DNA of 64,000 nt from Planotetraspora sp. A-T 1434 (GTDB taxonomy: Bacteria > Actinomycetota > Actinomycetes > Streptosporangiales > Streptosporangiaceae). A model generated the notes under the pieces. It saw nothing but the letters and a program-made list of their open reading frames with translations, was not told the DNA's origin and searched no databases. The position numbers and the translations under genes were made by a program. The DNA lies in the NCBI RefSeq assembly GCF_025420585.1, contig NZ_JAOEGB010000002.1:1-64000 (forward strand), given 5' to 3'. This document shows positions 8,408 to 17,338 of this stretch, one piece after another; the stretch's first letter is position 1, and the number at the start of each line of letters is the position of its first letter.

Positions 8408-8586
8408 AGACCAGGACCCTAACGCAGCGTGGACGCCGATTATCAAGTTTCTTGCCCGTATTCGGGCAGGAACAGACGCGAAGTGATGCCACCCCCCGGT
8501 ATGGAAGCACGCGTTCTTCCGGAGCGGATCTTGGTCTGCTCGTTGCCGGGAGCGGACCGCACGGGCGTTAGAGTGGTCGAGCACCT

Positions 8587-8657
8587 GGTGGAGTGGCCGA
8601 GAGGCGAGGCAGCGGCCTGCAAAGCCGCGTACACGGGTTCAAATCCCGTCTCCACCT
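8587..8657 (+). tRNA. tRNA-Cys (GCA)
   Basis: 71-nt cloverleaf. The acceptor stem GGTGGAG pairs with CTCCACC and is followed by discriminator T. The anticodon loop is CTGCAAA with anticodon GCA; the T arm contains GGTTCAAATCC. No CCA is encoded. First gene of a three-tRNA cluster. Confidence 0.95.
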
Positions 8658-8735
8658 CTGACGGACCGGCGCGGGCACACTGCCGGATCCGCTAAAGTAA
8701 GTCATGCGTCGCCGGGGATTCACCCGGACGACAAC

Positions 8736-8807
8736 GCGGAAGTGGCTCAGTGGTAGAGCATCACCTTGCCAAGGTGAGGGTCGCGGGTTCGAATCCCGTC
8801 TTCCGCT
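8736..8807 (+). tRNA. tRNA-Gly (GCC)
   Basis: 72-nt cloverleaf with acceptor stem GCGGAAG/CTTCCGC and discriminator T at 8807. The anticodon loop TTGCCAA gives anticodon GCC; the T arm is GGTTCGAATCC. The 78-bp gap after tRNA-Cys may hold its own promoter. Confidence 0.95.
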
Positions 8808-8829
8808 CGCAGTACGAGCACGACCGCAC

Positions 8830-8901
8830 GGACGATTAGCTCAGCGGGAGAGCGCTTCCCTGACACGGAAGAGGTCACTGGTTCAATCCCAGTATCGTCC
8901 A
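8830..8901 (+). tRNA. tRNA-Val (GAC)
   Basis: 72-nt cloverleaf with acceptor stem GGACGAT/ATCGTCC and discriminator A at 8901. The anticodon loop CTGACAC gives anticodon GAC; the T arm is GGTTCAATCCC. Only 22 bp after tRNA-Gly, so both probably come from one precursor. Cys/Gly/Val clusters of this kind are common in actinobacteria. Confidence 0.95.
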
Positions 8902-8906
8902 CTCAA

Positions 8907-8936
8907 GAAGTCCCAGGTCAACGGCCTGGGACTTTC
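8907..8936 (+). terminator. Terminator of the tRNA cluster
   Basis: AGTCCCAGG (8909-8917) pairs with CCTGGGACT (8925-8933) across a 7-nt loop, followed by TT. It lies 6 bp after tRNA-Val and fits an intrinsic terminator for the tRNA transcript. Confidence 0.75.
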
Positions 8937-8959
8937 TGCTTTCCAGGTCGTCGACCAAG

Positions 8960-8984
8960 GACGTCCTAGGCAAGACGTCCTAGG
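8960..8984. repeat. 14-bp tandem duplication downstream of tRNA-Val
   Basis: GACGTCCTAGG occurs at 8960-8970 and again at 8974-8984, a period of 14 bp; each copy contains the palindromes GACGTC and CCTAGG. A further hairpin (GCCGGGC 9048-9054 with GCCCGGC 9059-9065) follows. The stretch lies between the tRNA cluster and a decayed gene. No complete integrase or attachment-site duplication is visible. Confidence 0.5.
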
Positions 8985-9111
8985 GAAACGGTCAGACCGG
9001 CTTGTCCCGCTCGATCAGATTCCGTAAGGCGCGGCCGAGTCTCGCCTGCCGGGCCTCCGCCCGGCGCTTATTCGATTGATCTCCTTATGCGCATCTGCCC
9101 AGAATGCCGAC

Positions 9112-9843
9112 CATGACGTCGATGCCATCCAACGGATTCGCGCCGGAGATCCTCGACTACTACCTTCAGGGCCGCGAGGACGGCCGCCTCCGGAGCGGCA
9201 GGAACAGGCTGGAGTTCTGGCGCACCCAGGACGTACTGCGCCGCCTCCTGCCGCCGGCCATCAGGTCGAGCTGATCGATCCGGTTCCGCTCCACGTCCAG
9301 CAGGCTTCCCGGCTGCCCGGCGTCACGGCCCGGCTCGGTGACGCCCGGCGCCTCGACGTCCCGGACTCCTCAGTCGACGTCGTCCTGCTGCTCGGCCCGC
9401 TCTACCACCTGATCGACCGTACCGACCGGATCACCGCGCTGACCGAGGCCCGGCGGGCGGTACGTCCGGACGGTCTCGTCGTCACCGCCACCATCGCCCG
9501 CTGGGCCGCCGTCCACGACATGATCCGTCTGGGCCGCTACCAGGATGAGCAGGTGCGGCAGGCGGCCGACCAGTCGGCCCACACCGGCGTCCTGCCTGGC
9601 AACGGCGACGTCGGGTTCACCACCGCCTACTTCCACGACCCCCAGGAAGTCCTCGGCGAGTTCGCCGAGGCCGGACTGCCCGGCGCCACGCAATACGCCC
9701 TCGAAGGAGTCTTCGCCCTGTACGCCGAGGACTGGCTCGACGACCCCGCACGACGCACCCTGCTGCTCGACGTGGCCCGCCGTACCGAGAACGACCCCGC
9801 TCAACTCGGCTTCGGCCATGTGCTGACCACGGCGCGTACGTGA
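9112..9843 (+). pseudogene. Class I SAM methyltransferase, internal deletion removes motif I
   Basis: The gene is split over two reading frames. From the ATG at 9112 one frame reads MTSMPSNGFAPEILDYYLQG through LEFWRTQDVLRRLLPPA and then hits TGA near 9274. The next frame picks up at about 9258 with AAGHQVELIDPVPLHVQQA and continues to the end through 'DVPDSSVDVVLLLGPLYHLIDRTDR' and 'EARRAVRPDGLVVTATIARWA'. The usual connecting segment, the glycine-rich SAM-binding loop (VLDVGGGPG type), is missing, so an internal deletion with a frameshift is the best explanation. The remaining C-terminal part resembles methyltransferases from actinobacteria. Non-functional as a SAM enzyme unless sequencing is wrong. 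Confidence 0.8.
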
Positions 9844-9939
9844 AGAGCAAGTGCCATAACAACCGTCGGTCGCTCATACGGTCATTTGAGCAATCAGCGG
9901 CGGCGGAAAACAGATATGCCGTTCCTATCTACGCCAACT

Positions 9940-11244
9940 TCAGGCGGGGTCGGGGAGTTCGGGGCGGGGGCGGCGGATGGGGGTCGCCGTGGCGGACAGG
10001 GCGATGGCCAGGCAGCCGATCCCGGCCGCCAGGCACACGGCCGCCACGCTGTAACGGCCGGCCGCCCAGGTGAGCAGGGCCGCGCCGAGCGGCCCCAGGG
10101 CCGAGTGAACGGTCCAGAACGCCGACGTGACCCGTCCCAGCAGGTGGTCGGGGGTGACCTCCTGCCGTAAGGACATGGAGGCGATCCCGGCCGCGCCCGT
10201 GGAGAAGAGATAGGCCGTCGCCAGCACCGCGACCATGGGGACGTTCGCGGCGAGCCCGAGGAAGGAGAGGGCGAGCCCGCACAGCGCGTAGGACCCGATC
10301 CAGGCCACGCCGAACCCGAGCGTCCTGCGGACCGGCGATATGAGGAGAGCGGCCGCGACGGTCCCGGTCGTCGCCACCGCCAGCACATACCCGGCGACGT
10401 TGTCGGGCTGCCCGAGGTCGTGCTTGAGGTGGTAGATCAGCACGTCCGGCAGGCCGTAGGTGACGAAGGTGAGGAACGACAGCAGCACGGTCAGGGCCCG
10501 CAGGACCGGATGCCGCCACAGGAACCGCGCACCCACCAGGAAGTCCCGCCACACCGTCGCGGGCGCGGCCGGCGTGACCCTCACGCGCGGGCGGACGAAG
10601 CAGAGGCCGACGGCCGAGACGGCGAAACTTCCCGCGTCTATCGCGATCGCGGCGGCGGGGCCGAACGCCGCCGAGACCAGCCCGCCGAGCGCGGGCCCCG
10701 CGACGCTCGCCACTGCGTAGGACCCGTAGAGACGGCTGTTGGCCGCCATGATCTGGCCTTCGTCGACGAGCGCGGGCACCACGGCTACGTACGTGACCTG
10801 GAAGACCATGCCGATGGCGGCGCCGAGCGGCACGACGACATAGATCAGCCACACCTGCGGGGCGAACACCCACGCGAGCGGTATGAGCGCGTACAGCAGC
10901 GCCCGGCCGGCGTCGCAGACGATCAGGAGACGCCGCCGGTTCACCCGGTCGGCCAGCACCCCGGCGAAGATCCCCGCGACGATCGCCGCCGCGCCTGCGA
11001 GACCCGTCACGAGGCCCATCTGCACGACGGAGCCCGTCGCGTGGAAGACGAGCAGCGGCAGCGCCACCGCCGAGAAGGAGTCGCCCACGACCGAGAGGGT
11101 CTGCGCGCCCAGGAACACGGTGAAGCCGCGGTTCCCCCACAAGGAGCGGGAGGACGCCCTCGCGGTCGGCCCTGAGGTGTCCCCCGAGGTGTTCTCCGCC
11201 AACGGCCCCCGTCCCCGTCCCCATGGAGAGATCTTCCCGGCCAC
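9940..11244 (-). CDS. MFS transporter (drug/metabolite exporter type)
   Basis: About 434 residues with 11-12 predicted membrane helices, typical of MFS proteins with 'VFLGAQTLSVVGDSFSAVALPLLVF', 'GLAGAAAIVAGIFAGVLADRVNRRRLLIVCD' (motif A, GxLaDRxxRR) and a second-half 'GLPDVLIYHLKHDLGQ'. Probably a proton-coupled exporter; substrate unknown. The start is uncertain: the GTG at 11244 gives a modest soluble N-terminus, and a TTG at 11274 is also in frame. No regulator or enzyme partner lies directly beside it. Confidence 0.82.
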   Translation of the reverse strand: MAGKISPWGRGRGPLAENTSGDTSGPTARASSRSLWGNRGFTVFLGAQTLSVVGDSFSAVALPLLVFHATGSVVQMGLVTGLAGAAAIVAGIFAGVLADRVNRRRLLIVCDAGRALLYALIPLAWVFAPQVWLIYVVVPLGAAIGMVFQVTYVAVVPALVDEGQIMAANSRLYGSYAVASVAGPALGGLVSAAFGPAAAIAIDAGSFAVSAVGLCFVRPRVRVTPAAPATVWRDFLVGARFLWRHPVLRALTVLLSFLTFVTYGLPDVLIYHLKHDLGQPDNVAGYVLAVATTGTVAAALLISPVRRTLGFGVAWIGSYALCGLALSFLGLAANVPMVAVLATAYLFSTGAAGIASMSLRQEVTPDHLLGRVTSAFWTVHSALGPLGAALLTWAAGRYSVAAVCLAAGIGCLAIALSATATPIRRPRPELPDPA

Positions 11245-11322
11245 ACCGTAGGCGCGCCTCGCCGGGCGGCACAACGGCTGTTCGCTACCAGGTGACGCCC
11301 TGACTGAAGGCCAGGCGCCATA

Positions 11323-11781
11323 TCAGGATGCGACGACGAGGGCCTGCGGGGCGACGTGTCTCATTCTGGTGCGAAGCCACAGCAACTGAACGGCGGTGTC
11401 TCCCCCGCAGTGGCGCACGACCTCCAGCAGTTCCTCGTCCCGGGCGCCCTGGGCCCCCTGCGCGACGATCGACCAGGCGATCTCGCATTCGGTCGCCAGG
11501 AGGTAGAGGTCGTGCAGGTCGCGCAGCAGCCCGAGACCGCCGGGCCGCGTGCCCGAGAAGAGCGCGGAGTGCAGCCGCTCGGGCTCCTCGCAGGCCCCGG
11601 CCGAGTAACGCCGGACGAACGGCTCCAGCCGCCTCGCCTGCTCCCCGCACTGTACGGCCAGGCACTCGCAGACGCCGTACATGTCGGGCTCGTGCGGGTG
11701 GCCGCGCCTGATCTCGCGGAACGCCTCGGCCAGCGCGTTCTGGGAACGGTGGAGCAGCCGCAGGTAGTGGGCGAGGTGCAT
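11323..11781 (-). CDS. Small helical partner of the molybdopterin oxidoreductase, unknown
   Basis: 152 residues, almost entirely alpha-helical ('MHLAHYLRLLHRSQNALAEAFREI', 'EQARRLEPFVRRYS', 'LLRDLHDLYLLATECEIAWSIVAQGAQGARD'). The repeated His, Glu and Asp residues along amphipathic helices suggest a four-helix bundle. No CxxC or recognised metal motif is complete. It starts 3 bp after the stop codon of the molybdopterin oxidoreductase, so the two are almost certainly co-transcribed and probably work together. Function otherwise unknown. Confidence 0.65.
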   Translation of the reverse strand: MHLAHYLRLLHRSQNALAEAFREIRRGHPHEPDMYGVCECLAVQCGEQARRLEPFVRRYSAGACEEPERLHSALFSGTRPGGLGLLRDLHDLYLLATECEIAWSIVAQGAQGARDEELLEVVRHCGGDTAVQLLWLRTRMRHVAPQALVVAS

Positions 11782-11784
11782 CGG

Positions 11785-14214
11785 TCACACCTCCTCTAGG
11801 CGTTCGGAACCCTCAAGGGACCCGAGGTCCTCCGCCATGCCTCCTGCCCCGGCGTTCACGCCGGACACCTTCGTGACCCGGACGGCGGCGACGTTGAAGA
11901 TCGGCTGTTTGGACACCGGGTCCCAGCCCGTGACCGTCAACTCGTCCGCTGCCCGCGCCATGCCGGGGTCGAACGGCATGAAGACGACGCCGGGCCGTGT
12001 TCCGCGCACACGGGCGGGCGCCTCCAGGGCCGAGTGCCGCGACTCCACCCGCACGAGGTCGCCGTCGCCGATACCCAGCGCGGCGGCGTCTTGGGAGTTC
12101 ACCTCCACCCAGGGCTCCCGGGCCGCGTCGCCGGGCTCGGGCGCCGGGGCCGGAGCCGGGAACAGGCAGACGGCCCGGCCGGTGACGAACAGCAGCGGAT
12201 AGCCCTCCCCCGTCACCTCGGCGGAGGGCCGGTAGTCGGCCGCGTGGAGGAAGGCGCGGCCGCGCGGGTCCTTCGCGCGGTAGCGTTCCGTGCCCCACTC
12301 GGCGCCCGTTGCCAGGTCGTACCCGTACGTCTGGCACTCGGACGGGTCGGTGGCGAACAGCCCCCCGGCGTACAGGCGCTCGGTGCCGTGCGGCGTCGAC
12401 GGCGTGCAGGGCCACTGGATGCCGCTGCCGCCGCGCAGCCGGTCGTAGGTGATGCCGGTGTAGTCGCACGGGCGGCCCTTCGAGCAGGCCTTCCACGCCT
12501 CGAACGCCGACTCGGGGTCGTGCCATCGGATCAGCGGCGCGCCGTCCCTGTCGCAGAAGTCCATCCGGTGGGCGTAGTCGAGGAAGATGTCGAGGTCGGG
12601 GCGGGCGTCGCCGGGCGGCTCCACGGCTTTCTCGCAGATGTGCACCGTGCGGTCGGCGCTGGTGAGGGTGCCGAGCTTCTCCCCCCACGTCGCGGCCGGG
12701 AGCACCACGTCGGCGAGCCGCGCGGTCTCGGTCAGGAACAGGTCCTGGACGACGACGAACAGGTCCTCCCCGGCGAGGGTCCGGCGGACCCTGTCGAGGT
12801 GCGGGAGCGAGGCCGCCGGGTCGGCCGCCGCGATCCACAGCAGGTTGATGGAGCCCTGCTCGGCGTACCGGAAGATCTGCAGGGCGTGGGTCGGCGGCCC
12901 CCAGACGGGGTCGACGTTCCAGAGCGCCCCGAGGTCGCGCACGTGCTCGGGGTTCTCCCAGTTGCGCATTCCGGGGAGGTCGCCCCCCGTGCCGGTCTCC
13001 CGCGCGTTGTGCGCGGACGGCTGCCCCGCCATCTGGAAGACGCCGGCCCCCGGCCGGCCGAGCATGCCGCGCAGCAGGTGGAGGTTGTTCACCTGGCACG
13101 CGGCGGCGGTCCCCTGGTTGGATTGGTAGAAGCCGCGCAGCACGCTCGACACCAGCCGCTCGCACGAGCCGAGGATCTCGGCGGCCTGCTCGATCAGCCC
13201 CGCGGGGACGGCGCAGATGTCGGCGGCCCGCTTGGCGGGATAGGCCTCCACGACCCGGCACAGCTCCGCGAAGCCGAGGGTGTGGTTCCCGACGTAGGCG
13301 GCGTCGTACCGGTTGTTCGCGATCAGCTCGTGGAGGAGGGCGTTCATCAGCGCCACGTTCGTGCCGGGACGGACGGCCAGGTGCACGTCGGCCTCCCGCG
13401 CCGGCGGCGTGTCGTCCGGATCGACGGCGATCATCACGGGCGGCCGTGGCCCGTGGCGGCGGTCGAGCATCCGCTCCCACAGCACCGTGTGGGTGCCGGC
13501 CACGTTGTGGCCCCACAGCGCGATCGTGTCGCAGTGGTCGATGTCCGTGAAGGAGCCGGGCTGCCCGTCGGCCCCGAAGCTGGCCTTCAGCGCGGCGGCC
13601 GCGGTCGCCGCGCAGACGCGGGTGTTGCCGTCCAGGTGCGGCGTGCCGATCCCGGCCCTGGCCAGGACGGCGAGGGTGTAGTGCTCCTCGAGGAACAGCC
13701 GCCCGCTGGTGTAGAAGCCGAACCGGCCCCAGCCTCCGGGCGCGTCGAGCAACTCCTTCGAGCGGGCGACGACCCGCCCCATGGCGGTGTCCCAGTCGGT
13801 CTCCACCAGCTCGCCGCCCTCCCTGACCAGCGGGCGGGTCAGCCGGGCCCGTTCCCCCCGGCCGGCTCCCGGGGGCCGGCCGTACGTCTCCCTCGGGTCG
13901 AGCCGGCCGTGGTTGATCCGGTCGGCGGCCCTGCCGCGCAGCCCCACGAGACGGCCGTCCCTGACCGCGAAGTCGAGCGCGTCGCCTCCGGAGTGCAGGA
14001 AGGAGACGCCCTGCACCCACCCGTCGGCGTCGGCCTCGGTGAGGCCGTCGTCGAGTAACGTGTCCACTCTCACGGGCCAGGGACTGCCGAGGCCCAGCTC
14101 GGCGGGCAGCGCGTCCCGGAGGCGTCCCGGCAAGGCCGCGGCCAGCCGTTCCACCCCGCCGGGAGGTCCGTACGGCGTACGCCGCCCCCAGGGGTCGGCG
14201 ATCGGGTCCGGCAC
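11785..14214 (-). CDS. Molybdopterin oxidoreductase lacking the N-terminal Fe-S cysteines
   Basis: 809-residue member of the Mo/W-bisMGD oxidoreductase (nitrate reductase/formate dehydrogenase) superfamily: 'DGRLVGLRGRAADRINHGRL', 'RLTRPLVREGGELVETDWDTAMGRV', 'GDLPGMRNWENPEHVRDL', 'VVLPAATWGEKLGTLTSADRTVH', and a C-terminal MGD-binding domain 'PWVEVNSQDAAALGIGDGDLVRVESR'. The [4Fe-4S] motif expected near residues 66-80 reads WVQGVSFLHSGGDAL with no cysteine, so it probably has no proximal Fe-S cluster. Cys201 (NTRVC) is positioned as a possible Mo ligand. No twin-arginine signal is seen, so it acts in the cytoplasm. The physiological substrate is unknown. Confidence 0.87.
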   Translation of the reverse strand: MPDPIADPWGRRTPYGPPGGVERLAAALPGRLRDALPAELGLGSPWPVRVDTLLDDGLTEADADGWVQGVSFLHSGGDALDFAVRDGRLVGLRGRAADRINHGRLDPRETYGRPPGAGRGERARLTRPLVREGGELVETDWDTAMGRVVARSKELLDAPGGWGRFGFYTSGRLFLEEHYTLAVLARAGIGTPHLDGNTRVCAATAAAALKASFGADGQPGSFTDIDHCDTIALWGHNVAGTHTVLWERMLDRRHGPRPPVMIAVDPDDTPPAREADVHLAVRPGTNVALMNALLHELIANNRYDAAYVGNHTLGFAELCRVVEAYPAKRAADICAVPAGLIEQAAEILGSCERLVSSVLRGFYQSNQGTAAACQVNNLHLLRGMLGRPGAGVFQMAGQPSAHNARETGTGGDLPGMRNWENPEHVRDLGALWNVDPVWGPPTHALQIFRYAEQGSINLLWIAAADPAASLPHLDRVRRTLAGEDLFVVVQDLFLTETARLADVVLPAATWGEKLGTLTSADRTVHICEKAVEPPGDARPDLDIFLDYAHRMDFCDRDGAPLIRWHDPESAFEAWKACSKGRPCDYTGITYDRLRGGSGIQWPCTPSTPHGTERLYAGGLFATDPSECQTYGYDLATGAEWGTERYRAKDPRGRAFLHAADYRPSAEVTGEGYPLLFVTGRAVCLFPAPAPAPEPGDAAREPWVEVNSQDAAALGIGDGDLVRVESRHSALEAPARVRGTRPGVVFMPFDPGMARAADELTVTGWDPVSKQPIFNVAAVRVTKVSGVNAGAGGMAEDLGSLEGSERLEEV

Positions 14215-14368
14215 CTGGCACCTCCCCGGTCACATGGTGTGAACGACGCTCCCCGTACCCCGCGGCGCACCCCTGGGCACGGAAGCCGACCGAACTGACG
14301 GGTTTCTTTTCGGATACTTTCCATGGCGAGTTAATGCCTTTGTACGCATCATGTACGGCGCTTGATCT

Positions 14369-14383
14369 GTAAAGTACGTTTAC
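14369..14383. promoter_or_regulatory. Palindrome in the divergent promoter region
   Basis: GTAAAGTACGTTTAC at 14369-14383 is an inverted repeat (GTAAA/TTTAC about a GTACG centre). It lies 37 bp before the LAL gene and about 155 bp before the divergent molybdopterin oxidoreductase, a plausible operator position for either. No cognate regulator can be named. Confidence 0.4.
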
Positions 14384-14419
14384 TGATGGATGTAGGCGCG
14401 GCTGAGTGAGGGCGTCAGT

Positions 14420-17245
14420 GTGGGTCCCACGCCTCTCGTAGGACGGCAGAACGCGCTGTCCGCGCTGGGGAGCGTCCTGGCCGCGAGCCTCCGAGACGGC
14501 TTCCAGTTCGTCACCCTGGTCGGCGACCCGGGAGCCGGCAAGACCCGGCTCCTCGGCGAGCTGGTGACGATGGCCGGCGAGCGGGGCTTCACCACGCTGT
14601 GGGGCCGCGCCGCCGAGTTCGAGCAGGTCATGCCGTTCAGCGCGCTGGTCGACGCACTCGACGACCACCTCGACGCGCGGCGTCAGGACATCGTCGACTC
14701 GGTCGGGGCCGCCCAGGCGGGCCTGCTGGCCGGTGTCTTCCCCGCGCTGGCGACCGGGGAGGAGCGTCCGGTGGCCGACCGCAGCGGCCTGGTCCGCTAC
14801 CGGCTCTACCGCGCGCTGCGGCAGATGGTGGACCTGCTGGCCGGGCCGTCGGGGCTCGTGCTGATCCTTGACGACGTCCACTGGGCCGACGACAGCTCGA
14901 TGGAGTTCCTCGACCACATCATCCGGCACCCGCCGGCGAGGCCGGTGCTCGTGGCGGCCGCCTACCGCCCGGCCCAGGCCCCGCCGCGCCTGGCCACCCT
15001 CGCCACGACGGCCGCCTCGCGCGGCCACGAGGTCGTCGTCGGACCGCTGGGCCCGGCCGAGGTCGAGGAGTTCCTCGGGCCGGCCGTGAGCCGCCCCCGG
15101 AGCCGAGCGCTCTACGAGGCGAGCGCGGGAAACCCGTTCTACCTTGAGGCCCTGGCGCGGATGGGCGACACCGACGTGGCCGCGCTGCCGCCCACGGTGC
15201 TGGCCGCGCTCCAGGTCGAGCTGGGCGACCTCTCCCCCGACGCTCTGCTGGTCGCGCAGGCCGCGGCGGTGGCGGCCGACGAGTTCGAGCCCTCCATGGC
15301 CGCCGTCGCCGCCGAGGTGCCCGCCCCGACCGCGCTGGCGGCGCTCGACGAGCTGGTGGAGCGCGACATCGTCCGGGCGAGCGGGGGCCGGTTCCGGTTC
15401 CGCCACCCGCTCGTACGGCGGGCCGCCTACGAGTCGGCGGCCGCGGGCTGGCGGCTGGCGGCCCACGCGCGGATCGCGGCCCACCTGGCGCGGCTCGGCG
15501 CCCCGGCCACCGTGCGGGCGCACCACGTGGAGCACTCCGGGTCCTTCGGCGACCTGGAGGCCGTCGGCGTGCTGGTCACGGCCGCCCGCGCGGTCACTAC
15601 GCACGCGCCCGCGACCTCGGCCCACTGGCTGCAGGCGGCGCTGCGCCTGATGCCGGGCGACGCCGCGACGCGGGAGGAGCGCCTGGCGCTTCTCATGGAG
15701 CTGAGCTGGGCGCAGGGCGTCAGCGGCAGGCTGGCGGACGGGCGCGACACCGCCCGGGAGCTGCTGCGGCTGCTGCCGGAGGACGACTACCCCCGCCGGG
15801 CACGGGCGGCGCGGCTGTGCGCGCTGATGGAGCGGCAGCTCGACCGTCCGCACGAGGCCCGCGCGCTCCTGCTGGACGAGCTGAGCCGCATGCCGAACCC
15901 CCGGGCCGCGGCCGCGGTGCCGCTGCGGATGCGGCTGGTCGCCGAGAGCATGATGCGGGTCGACTTCCGGGCGGCCCAGGCGGTGCTCGACCTGATGCCG
16001 GACACGGCCGAGGACTGGGAGCCCGGCCTCGAGGTGGCGGTGGCCGCACTGCGGCCCATGCCGGCCTTCGCCGCCGGGCGGACGACCGAGGCGCTCGGCT
16101 ACGCCGAGAGGGCCGACCGGCTGATCAACACTGCGCCCGACGACCATCTCTCCGAGTGGCTCGACGCCATCGCGTGGCTGTGCTGGGCGGAGACCAGCCT
16201 CGGCCGGTACGGCGACGCCCTCCGGCACTTCGACCGGGCGGCGGCCGTTGCCCGGTCGACCGGCCAGAGCTACATCCTGACCAACCTCCTCGCGGGCCGG
16301 GCCAGGACGCTGGTGACGATGGGACGGCTGGACGCGGCGATGGTCGCCGCGGAGGAGTCCGTCGAGGGCGCGCGGCTGCTCGACTCCGGCCAGCAGCTCG
16401 TCTTCGCGCTCACCCAGGTCTGCCTCGCCGCGTCATGGGCGGGCGACGACGACACGGCGATCGGCGCGGGGAACGAGGCGGTCCAGCGTGGAGTCGGCGG
16501 GGGCGAGGTCTGGGAGGCCACCGCCCGCTACGCCAGGGGCCAGGCGCTGATCAACGCCGGGCGGCTGGAGGAGGGCGCGGACGCCGTGCTCGACGCATGT
16601 AACGGGTTCGACTCGCCGCGGCTGGACCGGGCGACGCTCCTGCTGTCGTGTGAAACGCTGGCGCAGGTCGCGGCGGCGCGTGGCCATACGGTCGAGTCGA
16701 TGGCGTGGGCGGCGCGGGCGGCCCAGCTCGACGACCCGGCGCTGCCCGCCTTCTCCGGGCTCGTGCCGCTCGCCCGGGCGCACGCGCTGCGCGCCAAGGA
16801 GCCCGCGTCCGCGGCGGCGGCCGCCGCCGAGGCGGCGGAACTGCTGGCCGCCGCCGATCGGCGGCTCGACGCGGGCCGGGCGCTGCTCGTCGCCGGGCTG
16901 GCCCATCAGGAGGCGGCCGACAAGACGCGGGCCAGGGAGCGGCTCAAGGCCGCCGCCGATGTCTTCGGCACCTGCGGGGCGGGCAACCTCAAGACGCAGG
17001 CCGAGCGCGCGCTTCGCCGCCTCGGCGTCCGCGTGACCGCCGGCGGGGACGCCTCGCGGCTCGGGCTGTCGCCCCGCGAGATGGAGGTGGCCCAGCTCGT
17101 CGCGGACGGCCTGACGAACCAGCAGGTCGCGCAGCGGCTGTTCCTCAGCGTGCGGACGGTCGAGACGCATCTGTCCCGCATCTTCGCCAAGCTCGAGGTG
17201 TCCTCCCGGGTGGGCGTGGCCACCGCGCTCAGCCGCCGTGACTGA
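14420..17245 (+). CDS. LAL-type LuxR transcriptional regulator (AAA ATPase + HTH)
   Basis: 941-residue large ATP-binding regulator of the LuxR family. The N-terminal AAA module has Walker A GDPGAGKT at residues 35-42 and Walker B 'LVLILDDVHWADDSS' near residue 150. A long helical TPR-like middle follows. The C-terminal LuxR HTH is 'LSPREMEVAQLVADGLTNQQVAQ' and 'LFLSVRTVETHLSRIF', about residues 880-935. Such proteins activate nearby operons. GTG start at 14420. The hydrolase and GMC genes follow on the same strand (94 bp and 14 bp gaps) and are likely targets or operon partners (inference). Confidence 0.93.
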   Translation: MGPTPLVGRQNALSALGSVLAASLRDGFQFVTLVGDPGAGKTRLLGELVTMAGERGFTTLWGRAAEFEQVMPFSALVDALDDHLDARRQDIVDSVGAAQAGLLAGVFPALATGEERPVADRSGLVRYRLYRALRQMVDLLAGPSGLVLILDDVHWADDSSMEFLDHIIRHPPARPVLVAAAYRPAQAPPRLATLATTAASRGHEVVVGPLGPAEVEEFLGPAVSRPRSRALYEASAGNPFYLEALARMGDTDVAALPPTVLAALQVELGDLSPDALLVAQAAAVAADEFEPSMAAVAAEVPAPTALAALDELVERDIVRASGGRFRFRHPLVRRAAYESAAAGWRLAAHARIAAHLARLGAPATVRAHHVEHSGSFGDLEAVGVLVTAARAVTTHAPATSAHWLQAALRLMPGDAATREERLALLMELSWAQGVSGRLADGRDTARELLRLLPEDDYPRRARAARLCALMERQLDRPHEARALLLDELSRMPNPRAAAAVPLRMRLVAESMMRVDFRAAQAVLDLMPDTAEDWEPGLEVAVAALRPMPAFAAGRTTEALGYAERADRLINTAPDDHLSEWLDAIAWLCWAETSLGRYGDALRHFDRAAAVARSTGQSYILTNLLAGRARTLVTMGRLDAAMVAAEESVEGARLLDSGQQLVFALTQVCLAASWAGDDDTAIGAGNEAVQRGVGGGEVWEATARYARGQALINAGRLEEGADAVLDACNGFDSPRLDRATLLLSCETLAQVAAARGHTVESMAWAARAAQLDDPALPAFSGLVPLARAHALRAKEPASAAAAAAEAAELLAAADRRLDAGRALLVAGLAHQEAADKTRARERLKAAADVFGTCGAGNLKTQAERALRRLGVRVTAGGDASRLGLSPREMEVAQLVADGLTNQQVAQRLFLSVRTVETHLSRIFAKLEVSSRVGVATALSRRD

Positions 17246-17338
17246 AGAGGCGGCAGGACACAGCGGGACATGTACGGGTTTTCCACGATGGTGCCGCCGC
17301 TGCAGGGATTGAGATCGTTGCCCCGGGAGGGCGAACAG

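Noticed and set aside
8907-9111. Integrated element or attachment site next to the tRNA-Val gene
   Set aside because: No integrase and no duplicated tRNA 3' end are found; only a 14-bp tandem duplication and a hairpin are visible.
11813-16228. A 1471-codon minus-strand reading across the oxidoreductase and the LAL regulator
   Set aside because: It overlaps two clearly coding genes in other frames, is Arg/Gly/Pro-rich, and has no domain; a GC-driven artefact.
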